From NCBI GenBank assembly GCA_029558675.1, contig JAKQEF010000190.1, forward strand, positions 1 through 36,461: a stretch of DNA of 36,461 nt, read 5' to 3'. A program made the position numbers and the translations under genes. Shown here piece by piece: positions 15,631 through 24,456 of this stretch. The stretch's first letter is position 1. Each line of letters starts with the position of its first letter. The notes under the pieces are model-generated. The model made no database searches, was not told the DNA's origin, and saw nothing but the letters and a program-made list of their open reading frames with translations. Source of the DNA: Bacteroidota bacterium. Lineage in GTDB: Bacteria; Bacteroidota; Bacteroidia; Bacteroidales; Tenuifilaceae.

Positions 15631-18069
15631 ATGGACTCAACCAACAACACCGGTCAAGCGTTTCCTGAGGAGACCATTGACCTTAAGCGATACTTTTTCC
15701 TATTCTTAGGTAAATGGTATTTTATAGCCATTAGCCTGTTTGCGGCATTATTTGTGGCATATTTGGTTAACCGATATTCCGAGCAGGTTTACTCGGTGAA
15801 TGCCTCTATTGTTATTGGGAATGTTACAGCACCCAATAAGCAGGGGGTTCAGAATTTAATGCGGGAGATGAACCTTGTGTCGGACCGGAAGATGATAGAT
15901 AATGAAATAGGAATTTTAAAATCTTATACCTTAGCCAGAACAGCTATTGCCGAGTTGCCCGATTTTAAAATAACCTATGCCAGCGTGGGAAGAAGAGGAA
16001 TTGCCGAGAGCAAACTTTATAAGAATGCACCTTTCGTTATGGTTTTGGACACGGGAGCCATCAATCCAACGGGCTACCCCATTTACATAACAATCCTTAA
16101 CAGGGAGGAGTACAAAATTGATTTAACGGATGAAAAGGAGCCGATAATATGGAAATTTGGCGATAAGTTTTCCGATGGAAGGTTTTCATTTACCATTAAT
16201 TTGGTCAATCCCGATCGGGATATAAATAGTCTTTCACAGAGAAAGTTTTACGCTATAATTAACAGCGAGCATGGTATGGCCATAAAATATATGTCCAAAG
16301 TAGGCGTTTCATTGGCCGATAAAGAGAATAGCACCCTTCTCAACCTTTCCTCCCAGGGATTCGTGGCGCAGCAGGAAGCCGATTACCTTAATAAATTGAT
16401 AGAGGTGTATATGCGCAACGACTTGAACGAAAAGATGCAAACCTCCATAAATACCATTTTATTTGTTGATAACCAGTTAAGCGGTATTTACGATTCGCTA
16501 CGAAGGGCCGAATTTTTACTACAAAATTTCAGAACCCAAAAAGGAATCATAAACATAAGTTCAGAGGGAAAAAGTCTTCTGGAGAGGTTGGAAAAATTGT
16601 ACGGCGAAAAAAATATGCTCACATTTCAGTTGGAATACTTTAACTATTTAGAGGGTTATTTAAAGGAGAAAAAGGATTTAAAGGGTATAGTTTCTCCCGG
16701 TACAATGGGGCTTGAAGATACGGATGTATCAAGGATAATTTCTCAACTCAATCAGTTTGCCCTGGAACGCGATGCTTTGTTGCTAACAGTTAAGCCCGAC
16801 AATTTACAAATAGCCAAAATTGATCAGAGTATATCCGGTTTGATATCGCTTCTTTTCGAAAAGTTGGACGGAATGCGGCAGATTAATAGGATACGGTTAA
16901 AAGAGATAAACCGCAGGATTGCGGAGCAGGAGGAGCATTTGAGCCTGCTTCCGGTAACCGAAAGGGAGCTGGTAAATATTGAGCGCAAGTACAATATCCA
17001 CGAGAAATTTTACACCTACCTGATGGAGAAACGCATTGAAGCGGGTATTGCCAAGGCCTCCAATGTATCGGATTGTAAAATAATAGATAAGGCGCGCTCT
17101 GAAATGGCCCGGGTGGTAAAGCCAAACCGAAAGAATAACTATATAATGAGTTTGTTAATAGGTTTACTTGTTCCCATGGGATTGATACTGCTTTTTGATA
17201 TGTTGGATAATGCCATAAAGGATCCCACAGAAATAGGCAAAAAAACCAGAATCCCCCTTTTGGGAACCATTGGTAACAATCCCTATGATAGTTCACTGCC
17301 CGTATATGACAAGCCCAAATCATCATTCACCGAGTCGTTCAGGGCATTACGAACCAATTTGGATTTATTGTTAGGCGGAGAGGAAAAAAAGGCGGTACTT
17401 ATCTCCTCAACCATAAGCAGCGAGGGCAAATCGTTTGTGGCCTCCAACTTGGCCATTAGCTTGGCCCAGCTGGGAAAGAGGGTTGTATTGATGGGGCTGG
17501 ACCTTCGCAAACCCAAGATTCACAACCTGTTGGGCATTGATAACTCGATGGGAATAAGCACATTTTTGGTGGGACGTAATACTCTGGAGGAGATAACAAA
17601 TACAACTAATATTGAAAACCTTTGGGTGCTGCCTGCGGGTCCCATACCGCCCAATCCGGCCGAAATGCTGGCAGGAGCAAAGCTAAAGCAGTTGATTGAA
17701 AAATTAAAAGAGGCGTATGATTATGTTATCATTGACTCGCCCCCGGTGGCGGTGGTTACCGATGCCATTCTTGTGAGTGCGCACTGTGATACAACATTGT
17801 TTGTGATACGTCATCGTTATACATCTAGGAATGTGCTGAGTTTGGTAGATAGTCTTTCAAGGAATAGTACCATTAAACACATGTCACTTCTACTCAATGA
17901 TTATAAAAAGCCCAAGGGGTATGGCTACGGTTATGGCTATGGGTATGGATATGCCTATGGGTTTGGATACGGTTACGGCTATGGAGACTCCAAGTCATAT
18001 AGGGGCTACTATACCGATGATGATAATGGAAAGAGGGTAAAAAGAATTTTGAAACGATTCTTTAACTAA
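15631..18069 (+). CDS. wzc: Wzc-like polysaccharide co-polymerase with BY-type tyrosine kinase domain
   Basis: This 812-residue inner-membrane protein controls chain length and export together with Wza. An N-terminal Wzz domain with a first membrane segment (WYFIAISLFAALFVAYLV, about 30-47) is followed by a coiled-coil periplasmic region, a second membrane segment (NYIMSLLIGLLVPMGLILLF, about 505-524) and the cytoplasmic kinase. Walker A is SSEGKS (Lys600), Walker A' is VVLMGLDLRKPK, and Walker B is YVIIDSPP (Asp702). The tail has a tyrosine cluster of GY dipeptides (ten Tyr at about 764-788, plus three in SYRGYY), the usual autophosphorylation site. The cluster is encoded by a GGN-TAY hexamer repeat that could change length by slippage. 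It lies upstream of the sugar genes, as in Wzx/Wzy-dependent loci. Confidence 0.93.
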   Translation: MDSTNNTGQAFPEETIDLKRYFFLFLGKWYFIAISLFAALFVAYLVNRYSEQVYSVNASIVIGNVTAPNKQGVQNLMREMNLVSDRKMIDNEIGILKSYTLARTAIAELPDFKITYASVGRRGIAESKLYKNAPFVMVLDTGAINPTGYPIYITILNREEYKIDLTDEKEPIIWKFGDKFSDGRFSFTINLVNPDRDINSLSQRKFYAIINSEHGMAIKYMSKVGVSLADKENSTLLNLSSQGFVAQQEADYLNKLIEVYMRNDLNEKMQTSINTILFVDNQLSGIYDSLRRAEFLLQNFRTQKGIINISSEGKSLLERLEKLYGEKNMLTFQLEYFNYLEGYLKEKKDLKGIVSPGTMGLEDTDVSRIISQLNQFALERDALLLTVKPDNLQIAKIDQSISGLISLLFEKLDGMRQINRIRLKEINRRIAEQEEHLSLLPVTERELVNIERKYNIHEKFYTYLMEKRIEAGIAKASNVSDCKIIDKARSEMARVVKPNRKNNYIMSLLIGLLVPMGLILLFDMLDNAIKDPTEIGKKTRIPLLGTIGNNPYDSSLPVYDKPKSSFTESFRALRTNLDLLLGGEEKKAVLISSTISSEGKSFVASNLAISLAQLGKRVVLMGLDLRKPKIHNLLGIDNSMGISTFLVGRNTLEEITNTTNIENLWVLPAGPIPPNPAEMLAGAKLKQLIEKLKEAYDYVIIDSPPVAVVTDAILVSAHCDTTLFVIRHRYTSRNVLSLVDSLSRNSTIKHMSLLLNDYKKPKGYGYGYGYGYGYAYGFGYGYGYGDSKSYRGYYTDDDNGKRVKRILKRFFN

Positions 18070-18173
18070 AAGAATTTTTTATATGGCTCATTCTTATGTT
18101 GTTAGGTAACAATCCAGGTTCGGAAATTATATCACATTTTGAGAGTACTTTTAATATTCAATAATTATGTAAA

Positions 18174-18701
18174 ATGAAAAAACTTAAAATCATCTCCGTT
18201 GTGGGTACTCGCCCCGAGATTATCAGGCTTTCAAGGGTATTTGCAAAACTTGATGAGAGCGATGCGCTTGAACATATTTCAGTTCATACGGGTCAGAACT
18301 ATGACTATGAGCTTAATCAAATTTTTTACAAAGATCTTGGTATCCGCAAGCCGGATTACTATTTGGATGCTGCCGGAGAAAGTACAGCCGAAACCATCGG
18401 CCGAATAATTATAAAGTTTGACGAATTATTAAACAGGATTAAACCCGATGCGTTGTTGGTACTTGGCGATACCAACAGTTGCCTTTGTGTCATACCTGCT
18501 AAAAAACGTCATATACCCATTTTCCATATGGAGGCAGGAAACAGGTGTTTCGATCAACGTGTACCCGAGGAGACCAATCGGAGGATTGTTGACCACATTG
18601 CAGACATTAATCTCACCTACAGCGATATTGCCCGAGAATATCTGATTAGCGAAGGGCTGCCGGCCGACAGGCAGGTGTACAAAAAAACTATTTACTTTTG
18701 A
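18174..18701 (+). pseudogene. Truncated UDP-sugar 2-epimerase (FnlC/WbpI/CapG-like)
   Basis: The first 165 or so residues match non-hydrolysing UDP-GlcNAc 2-epimerases, closest by eye to the FnlC/WbpI/Cap5G group that makes UDP-L-FucNAc: VVGTRPEIIRLSRVF, HTGQNYDYELNQIFY, VLGDTNSCL and MEAGNRCFDQRVPEETNRRI. After EGLPADRQV, where the family continues with KTGSPM, the frame runs into KKTIYF and stops. About 200 residues, the whole C-terminal half that closes on the UDP-sugar, are missing, so it should be inactive. FnlA and FnlB partners are absent. It looks like the remnant of an older sugar pathway cut where the present cassette joins. No continuation is seen in other frames. Confidence 0.85.
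18693..18700 (+). promoter_or_regulatory. Possible promoter at the fnlC truncation (TACTTTTG)
   Basis: TACTTTTG is identical to the -7 element before the wza leader and lies 32 bp upstream of the nucleotidyltransferase ATG, overlapping the stop codon of the truncated epimerase. A -33 TTTG is not evident. It could give the downstream sugar cassette its own start. Confidence 0.4.
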
Positions 18702-18731
18702 ATTTATTTTTACTTATAACACCATAAATCC

Positions 18732-19421
18732 ATGAAAGCAGTAATACTAGCCGGAGGGTTGGGCTCCAGATTAAAGCCATTTACAGAGGTCATTCCTAAA
18801 CCTCTACTTCCTGTGGGGGAGAAATCTGTTTTAGAAATTCAAATTGAGCGTTTAAGACAATATGGATTCAATGAAATATTTCTGGCAACCAATTACAAAT
18901 CAGAATATATAGAGAATTATTTCGGTGATGGGTCTCGCTATGGGGTTAAGCTTACCGTGAGCAAAGAGGAGAAACCGCTTGGAACCGCTGGACCATTATT
19001 GCTTCTTAAAGAGCGGCTACAAGAACCATTTGTAGTAATGAACGGGGATATCCTCACCTTAGTGGATTTTGGGAAACTTTACCAATTTGCCTGTGAGCAA
19101 GAATCCCTTTTAACTATTTCCATAAAAAAGGAGATTACACCGTTTGCTTTTGGGAATATATTTTTTGAAGGGGATCGGGTAACCGGGATTCAAGAGAAAC
19201 CTGATATTATCATGTATATCTTAGCAGGTATTTACGTAATGAAACCAGAAATATTTTCCCTTTTCCCCAAGGATGAGTATTTTGGAATGGATAAACTTAT
19301 AACCAAAATGATAGATGGTAATATGCTCGTTACTAAGTATGACCTTAAGGAGTATTGGTTGGACATTGGAAGATTATCCGATTATGAACAAGCACAAAAA
19401 GATTTTAGCAACCTATTTTAA
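18732..19421 (+). CDS. Sugar-1-phosphate nucleotidyltransferase
   Basis: The 229 residues have the NTP-transferase signature MKAVILAGGLGSRLKPFTEVIPKPLLPVG (residues 1-29; GGxGxRL and the PKP Lys), the metal-binding MNGDILT and a C-terminal DIGRLSDYEQA. It activates a sugar-1-phosphate with NTP in the cytoplasm. The next gene is a LegB-like dehydratase, and in the Campylobacter legionaminate pathway a similar guanylyltransferase (PtmE) feeds LegB with GDP-GlcNAc, so a GDP-linked amino sugar is a reasonable guess. CDP or dTDP cannot be excluded from sequence. It starts the cassette that follows the truncated epimerase and lies 9 bp before the dehydratase. Confidence 0.88.
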   Translation: MKAVILAGGLGSRLKPFTEVIPKPLLPVGEKSVLEIQIERLRQYGFNEIFLATNYKSEYIENYFGDGSRYGVKLTVSKEEKPLGTAGPLLLLKERLQEPFVVMNGDILTLVDFGKLYQFACEQESLLTISIKKEITPFAFGNIFFEGDRVTGIQEKPDIIMYILAGIYVMKPEIFSLFPKDEYFGMDKLITKMIDGNMLVTKYDLKEYWLDIGRLSDYEQAQKDFSNLF

Positions 19422-19430
19422 ATATTTGGC

Positions 19431-20414
19431 ATGGGCAAACGTGTATTAGTTACAGGAGCTGATGGTTTTATAGGTTCACATCTTACAGAACTGTTACTTG
19501 AAAAAGGCTATAAGGTAAGGGCATTAGCCTATTACAATTCATTCAACTATTGGGGGTGGTTGGAAGAGTTTTCATCTCACCCAAACTTGGAGGTGGTAAC
19601 CGGTGATATTCGAGATCCATTTTTTGTGAAAACCATTATGAAAGACATTGAAGTGGTTTTTCATTTGGCTGCTCTAATAGCCATTCCCTATTCCTATCAC
19701 GCACCCGATAGCTATGTGGACACAAATATTAAGGGGACATTAAATATCTGTCAAGCGGCCAAGGAGATGGGAAGAATCAGGGTTTTACACACCTCCACCT
19801 CCGAAGTATATGGAACTGCGCAATATGTTCCCATTGACGAATCTCACCCCAAACAGCCCCAATCACCCTATTCGGCTTCAAAAATTGCGGCCGATGCCAT
19901 GGCCATGAGTTTTTACAACTCTTTTGAACTACCCGTTACCGTTGTACGCCCCTTTAACACCTATGGTCCGCGCCAATCGGCACGAGCTATTATTCCAACG
20001 GTGATAACACAAATAGCCTCCGGGAAAAAGATCATTGAGTTGGGAGATTTGCGTCCTACTCGCGACCTCAATTTTGTAAGGGATACCTGTATGGGGTTTT
20101 GGGCCATAGAACAAGAACCTGCAACCATTGGAAAAGAGATTAATATTGCTTCCAATACGGAGATATCCATGAATGACCTTGTTCTGCTAATATCCAAGTT
20201 AATGGGAACAAGTATAGAGACAAAAACAGACCGGGAAAGGCTTAGGCCTGAAAATTCTGAGGTGTTTCGTCTTTTTGGAGACAATAGTTTGCTGAAACAG
20301 CTAACAGGATGGAGTTCCCGAACCAATTTGGAGGAGGGACTGAAGGAGACCATAGCATGGTTTACCAACCCTCACAATTTGGAAAAATACAAATCCCATT
20401 TATACAACCTTTAA
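19431..20414 (+). CDS. legB: NAD-dependent 4,6-dehydratase, LegB-like
   Basis: This is a 327-residue extended short-chain dehydrogenase. It starts KRVLVTGADGFIGSHLTELL, with ALAYYNSFNYWGWLEEF soon after, a combination typical of LegB, the GDP-N-acetylglucosamine 4,6-dehydratase of legionaminic acid synthesis. The catalytic Tyr147 and Lys151 are in SPYSASK, with TSTSEVYG before them. It would convert an NDP-sugar to the 4-keto-6-deoxy form, the substrate of the next gene's aminotransferase. The usual end products of LegB pathways need LegG, LegI and LegF, none of which is present, so the product is more likely used directly as a 4-amino-4,6-dideoxyhexose. Confidence 0.85.
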   Translation: MGKRVLVTGADGFIGSHLTELLLEKGYKVRALAYYNSFNYWGWLEEFSSHPNLEVVTGDIRDPFFVKTIMKDIEVVFHLAALIAIPYSYHAPDSYVDTNIKGTLNICQAAKEMGRIRVLHTSTSEVYGTAQYVPIDESHPKQPQSPYSASKIAADAMAMSFYNSFELPVTVVRPFNTYGPRQSARAIIPTVITQIASGKKIIELGDLRPTRDLNFVRDTCMGFWAIEQEPATIGKEINIASNTEISMNDLVLLISKLMGTSIETKTDRERLRPENSEVFRLFGDNSLLKQLTGWSSRTNLEEGLKETIAWFTNPHNLEKYKSHLYNL

Positions 20415-20425
20415 TATTTGCTGCC

Positions 20426-21556
20426 ATGGGCTATACCATTCCACTATTTGATTTGAATTTTGACCATCAAGAAGAGCAGGCGGTAATGGAGGTGCTGAGG
20501 TCGAAATGGATATCTACCGGACCCAAAACCATTGAGTTTGAAAACCTTTTTGCCCAGATGCTTGGAGCAAATCATGCACTGGCTATGGCCAACTGTACGG
20601 TGGCATTGCATTTGGCCATGTTACTGGCTAATGTAAAAGAGGGCGATGAGGTTATCTGCCCATCATTGACCTTTGTGGCCACCGCCAATGCAATTCGTTA
20701 TGTGGGGGGTATTCCCGTTTTTGCTGATATTGTGGGAAATGATAATCTGAATTTGGACCCCAAGGATATTGAGCAGAAGATAACCCCCAAAACCAAGGCC
20801 ATTGTGGTAATGCACTACGGAGGTTTTGCTTGCGATATGGACAGGATAATGGGTATTGCAAAAAAGCATAATTTAAAAGTTATTGAGGATGCCTGCCATG
20901 GGCCACTGTCGGAATATAAGGGGCGAAAGTTAGGCACCATAGGGGATGTGGGTTGCTTCAGCTTTTTCTCCAATAAGAATATTAGTACCGGAGAAGGGGG
21001 TATGCTGGTTACCAATTGTAGCGATACTTATGAAAAAGCAAAACTTTTACGCTCCCATGGTATGACCACCCTTTCCTACGAAAGGGCCAAGGGTCACAGC
21101 ACCTCCTACGATGTGGTAGAGCTGGGTTACAACTATCGAATGGATGATATAAGGGCAGCCATTGGGATTGCCCAGCTACAAAAGCTGGAGAATGATTTGA
21201 AAAAGAGGGTAGGGGTTAGGAAAAACTATGAGGATTCGCTGGGTTCCATTGAGGGGATAACCATTCCATTTACGGCTTACCCCCACTTCTCGTCCAACTA
21301 TATTTTTCCTGTAGTTCTCAATAACAGTACAAGGGAGAAAAGGGATTATGTAAGGGAAGAGTTGGCCAAAGCCGGAATACAAACCAGTGTCCACTACCCG
21401 GCGGTACACCGTTTCTCTATCTATAAAGATTTTTACACTCCGTTGCCCCGAACGGATTATGTGGCAGATAACCTGATAACATTGCCCATGTATGCAGGTT
21501 TGAAACAGCAAGATATATATTACATCTACGAAAGTTTAAACAAAACACTCAAATAG
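20426..21556 (+). CDS. DegT/DnrJ/EryC1-family sugar aminotransferase
   Basis: The frame is open further upstream inside the dehydratase gene; the ATG at 20426, 11 bp after that stop, gives the family's normal start (MGYTIPLFDLNFDHQEEQAV) and 376 residues. The PLP-binding lysine is Lys184 in FFSNKN, preceded by EDACHGPLSEYKGRKLGTIGD. EGGMLVTN and the LGYNYRMDDIRAAIGIAQL motif are classic. It transfers an amino group to the 4-keto sugar made by the LegB-like enzyme, giving a 4-amino-4,6-dideoxyhexose. It is followed without gap by an N-acyltransferase gene, completing a three-step module. Confidence 0.92.
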   Translation: MGYTIPLFDLNFDHQEEQAVMEVLRSKWISTGPKTIEFENLFAQMLGANHALAMANCTVALHLAMLLANVKEGDEVICPSLTFVATANAIRYVGGIPVFADIVGNDNLNLDPKDIEQKITPKTKAIVVMHYGGFACDMDRIMGIAKKHNLKVIEDACHGPLSEYKGRKLGTIGDVGCFSFFSNKNISTGEGGMLVTNCSDTYEKAKLLRSHGMTTLSYERAKGHSTSYDVVELGYNYRMDDIRAAIGIAQLQKLENDLKKRVGVRKNYEDSLGSIEGITIPFTAYPHFSSNYIFPVVLNNSTREKRDYVREELAKAGIQTSVHYPAVHRFSIYKDFYTPLPRTDYVADNLITLPMYAGLKQQDIYYIYESLNKTLK

Positions 21557-22543
21557 ATGAACGTTCAGATATTAAATGAGGATACCCTGAGCAAATTGAA
21601 TCATATAATTCGACGTGATCAGTTAATCTATTCGGAATACTCTTTCCTCTCCGACGAGCAGCTTTGGAAATATTTTGAAAATAATCAACGGAATCTTTTC
21701 CCCAACGAGGGTGCATTTCAATTTGTAGCCTTAAACCGCGATAAAATTACAGGTTTTTTGAGCTGTAGTAAAGACCATTTTGATAGTGATATTTTTGGTT
21801 TTGGGTGTTTCAGAATTACCAGTTTACAGGTTTTCTCTTTTGATCCAAAGGAAATACAATTAATCATAAGTTCGTTACTTCAAAGACTGGAAAACACCCT
21901 CATACAAAAGGAGGGGAAGTGCCATATTTCAATAGGACTAAATAATAATACACAGGGTTTTGATAAAATATTTAACTCATTAACCTCAAATGGGTTTTAC
22001 TATTATCATACCCTATTGACATTCAGTTCCATTAAGTTAAGATTTGATGAAAGCTTGGGACTTAATAAAGGTATTACAATACGTACCGCTACTAAAAAAG
22101 ATTCTGAAGAGTTATCTAGAATTGCTGCTGAATCATTTAAGTTGAGTCGTTTTAAGCTTGATCCATTTCTAGATGATACAAAAGGGAATTATCTTTTAGG
22201 GTTATCAGCAAGAAATGCTGTAGAAAAAAAATTTGTGGACGTAGTATTTGTGGCTGAGATAGATGGAAGGATTGCAGGTTATTATACTGGTAAAAAGAAT
22301 TATATTGAAGAGTTTGACAGAACATTGGGAGAAGGAATAATTTCCGCAATTGACAGTAAATATAGGGGACGAGGCGTGTTTACGGCTCTAGACAATACTA
22401 TTTTAAATTGGCTTGCAGATAACTCCGATTTTACAGAGATGGGAACGTACTTAGGGAATTTTCCAGTTCATAAGTCATTCATAAAAAAGGGGATGCCATT
22501 AATAAGATCAACCCACCAATTATCAAAATTGATAGGATTATAG
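21557..22543 (+). CDS. GNAT-family acyltransferase, WecD-like
   Basis: The 328 residues contain two GNAT-like halves; the second carries the acetyl-CoA loop SAIDSKYRGRGVF (about 269-281) and ends with GTYLGNFPVHKSFIKKGM, similar to the dTDP-fucosamine acetyltransferase WecD/RffC. The start codon follows directly on the stop of the aminotransferase gene. The likely role is N-acylation of the new 4-amino sugar in the cytoplasm. The gene is visibly more AT-rich than the dehydratase and aminotransferase before it and the glycosyltransferase after it. The acyl donor is unknown. Confidence 0.75.
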   Translation: MNVQILNEDTLSKLNHIIRRDQLIYSEYSFLSDEQLWKYFENNQRNLFPNEGAFQFVALNRDKITGFLSCSKDHFDSDIFGFGCFRITSLQVFSFDPKEIQLIISSLLQRLENTLIQKEGKCHISIGLNNNTQGFDKIFNSLTSNGFYYYHTLLTFSSIKLRFDESLGLNKGITIRTATKKDSEELSRIAAESFKLSRFKLDPFLDDTKGNYLLGLSARNAVEKKFVDVVFVAEIDGRIAGYYTGKKNYIEEFDRTLGEGIISAIDSKYRGRGVFTALDNTILNWLADNSDFTEMGTYLGNFPVHKSFIKKGMPLIRSTHQLSKLIGL

Positions 22544-22544
22544 A

Positions 22545-23249
22545 ATGAAAATCTTAACGGTTATCTCTAATTATAATGAAAGCGAATCCATTGCAAAGAC
22601 AGTTTTGGATGTTATTGAAAATGGCTCCATTGAAGCAGATTTACTTGTCATTGACAACTGCTCCACCGATAGTAGCATTGAGCAGCTAAAAAGGCTAAAG
22701 GTAGATTATCTTAAACACCCGGTAAATACGGGGGGCAGTGCAGGGGTTATTAAAACAGCCTTTGCCTATGCCCATTACCACGGTTACGACATATACTGTC
22801 ATATGGATGGCGATAACCAGCATATGGCCTCAGAGCTGGATAAGATAGTACAACCCATTTTAGACAATGAGGTGGATGTGGTTACCGGTTCTCGGTTTAT
22901 TACCAAGGAGGGATTTCAGTCCAGCTTTACCCGACGCATGGGAATAAGGTCCTTCTCCAAGATGATGAGTTGGGTAACCAAAAGACCCTATACCGATATT
23001 ACCTCGGGGTTTAGAGCCTATAACCGGAAGGCCATTGAGTTCTTTGCCCTTCGGTTTAAGCAGGAGATAGACACCATTGTACAGCTGGAACTGGTGATGC
23101 ACTATGCAGGGCTCAAAGGGAAAGATGTACCGGTACTAATGAGGCCCCGAGAAACGGGCAAATCGGAGATTAACTTTACCAATGCCCTTAAATTTCCGTT
23201 TTACAATATCATAAGTTTGATAGGAACAGTAATCCAAAATATCAGGTAG
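22545..23249 (+). CDS. Family 2 glycosyltransferase, polyprenyl-phosphate sugar synthase type
   Basis: The 234 residues have a GT-A fold start MKILTVISNYNESESI, the acidic CHMDGDNQH (about 85-93) for metal and nucleotide binding, and TDITSGFRAYNRKA with RPRETGKSEINF, as in dolichol-phosphate mannose synthase-like enzymes. There are no membrane segments apart from a weakly hydrophobic end (FPFYNIISLIGTVI). Such enzymes load a sugar onto undecaprenyl phosphate. Its partner is the next gene, a DUF2304 membrane protein, a pairing often seen. It may supply lipid-linked sugar to the GT-C enzyme at 25320-26657. Confidence 0.88.
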   Translation: MKILTVISNYNESESIAKTVLDVIENGSIEADLLVIDNCSTDSSIEQLKRLKVDYLKHPVNTGGSAGVIKTAFAYAHYHGYDIYCHMDGDNQHMASELDKIVQPILDNEVDVVTGSRFITKEGFQSSFTRRMGIRSFSKMMSWVTKRPYTDITSGFRAYNRKAIEFFALRFKQEIDTIVQLELVMHYAGLKGKDVPVLMRPRETGKSEINFTNALKFPFYNIISLIGTVIQNIR

Positions 23250-23252
23250 AAG

Positions 23253-23630
23253 ATGGGACTTGCAGTAAAAATTTTGGCAACGCTTTATGGGCTGTTACTT
23301 TTTGCCATGTTTATTGTTATGGCAAGAAAACGAGGGATTAAGCCATTTTACACGACACTATGGCTCATTGTTTCCCTTTTCATGTTTAGTTTCATCTTGT
23401 TCGAGAGTTTTTATCAGTGGTTATCGCAACTGTTGAGAATTGAGAGTGCAACCTTATTTGTTATTGTAGGATTGATATCGTTTTTGTTTGTTTATGTTCT
23501 ATACCTTTCCATCAAAATATCAGAATTAAGCAACAAGGTTCAGGAGTTGATATCTTACACCGCCATTTTGGAAAAGGAGATAAGGAATAAAGAAAAAACA
23601 CAATTGGTTAACCATGAAGACCCCTGTTAA
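23253..23630 (+). CDS. DUF2304 small membrane protein
   Basis: This 125-residue protein has three hydrophobic segments (about 5-23, 33-50 and 65-86) and a coiled-coil-like charged C-terminus (SELSNKVQELISYTAILEKEIRNKE). It matches the DUF2304 pattern, in which RGIKPFYTTLWLIVSLF and the following tryptophan region are typical. DUF2304 genes commonly follow a polyprenyl-phosphate glycosyltransferase, as here (3-bp gap), and are thought to anchor or help it; the biochemical role is unproven. Its end overlaps the next gene by 17 bp. Confidence 0.8.
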   Translation: MGLAVKILATLYGLLLFAMFIVMARKRGIKPFYTTLWLIVSLFMFSFILFESFYQWLSQLLRIESATLFVIVGLISFLFVYVLYLSIKISELSNKVQELISYTAILEKEIRNKEKTQLVNHEDPC

Positions 23631-24456
23631 ACATTTTCTGTTTAGTATAGATTTAGAGGATGTCAGGCTTGGAGCAACAAATGGATTAAGTTATGAGCCC
23701 AGAGTTATCCAAAATGTTGAGAAATATTTGAAATGGTTGAACCACAACAGATTTACATGTACTTTTTTTATTGTTGGGGAAACAGCTGCCATTTACCCGT
23801 CAATAATAAGTGAAATAATATCTGAAGGCCATGAGATTGCATGTCATACAATGCATCACAAACTGATTTCTTGTTACACCCCGGCAGAGTTTGAAAAAGA
23901 TTTGGAAGATAATCTGGCTATTCTTCAAGATTTGGGAGCAAAAGACATAATTGGATTTAGGGCTCCTTCTTACTCTTTAACTTTGCAAACACAGTGGGCA
24001 TATGATATTCTTAAAAGGTTGGGATTTTTATACTCCAGTTCTGTTTTACCAACCAAAAACCCGCTTTTTACAGGATGGCCACAATTTGGTAAATCTCCAA
24101 AAATCACAGATCAGGGTATTATTGAGCTACCCCTAACCATAAGGAGTCTTGGGCTCATTTCAGTTCCTTTTTCAGGAGGAATTTATTTTCGCTTATTGCC
24201 TAAAAAACTAATCGGCTATTTTGCTCGAAAACAACGACATAATGAACCATTAATTGGTTATTTTCATCCATACGATATAGATACCGAGCAAGAAAAATTC
24301 ATGCAAGGGGGGATAAATAACAGCAGATTTTACAATTGGTTAATGTATTATAATAGGGGTTCTGTTTTCGATAAATTGGACGCAATCCTCGATTATGGAT
24401 ATAAGGTAATAACCTATAAGGAGTACCTAAGTATAGAATATAATGGGAGAGTATAG
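23614..24456 (+). CDS. Polysaccharide deacetylase family protein
   Basis: The 280 residues form a NodB-type carbohydrate esterase 4 domain: FSIDLED (Asp13 and Asp16 as base and metal ligand), GHEIACHTMHH with metal ligands His78 and His82, GFRAPSYSL, and PLIGYFHPYDID late in the chain. It would remove N-acetyl groups from a lipid-linked or polymerised sugar. No signal peptide is evident, so it probably acts in the cytoplasm, as do the similar proteins of exopolysaccharide loci. It overlaps both its neighbours (17 bp and 14 bp), which implies translational coupling. A second family member lies at 34133-34942. Confidence 0.87.
   Translation: MKTPVKHFLFSIDLEDVRLGATNGLSYEPRVIQNVEKYLKWLNHNRFTCTFFIVGETAAIYPSIISEIISEGHEIACHTMHHKLISCYTPAEFEKDLEDNLAILQDLGAKDIIGFRAPSYSLTLQTQWAYDILKRLGFLYSSSVLPTKNPLFTGWPQFGKSPKITDQGIIELPLTIRSLGLISVPFSGGIYFRLLPKKLIGYFARKQRHNEPLIGYFHPYDIDTEQEKFMQGGINNSRFYNWLMYYNRGSVFDKLDAILDYGYKVITYKEYLSIEYNGRV

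Noticed and set aside
16883-17326. 147-codon minus-strand ORF within wzc
   Set aside because: It overlaps the conserved second membrane segment and kinase linker of Wzc and shows no protein-like features of its own.
18680-18731. Frameshift rather than truncation of the FnlC-like gene
   Set aside because: No other frame downstream continues the family (no KTGSPM block); a new gene starts 30 bp later.
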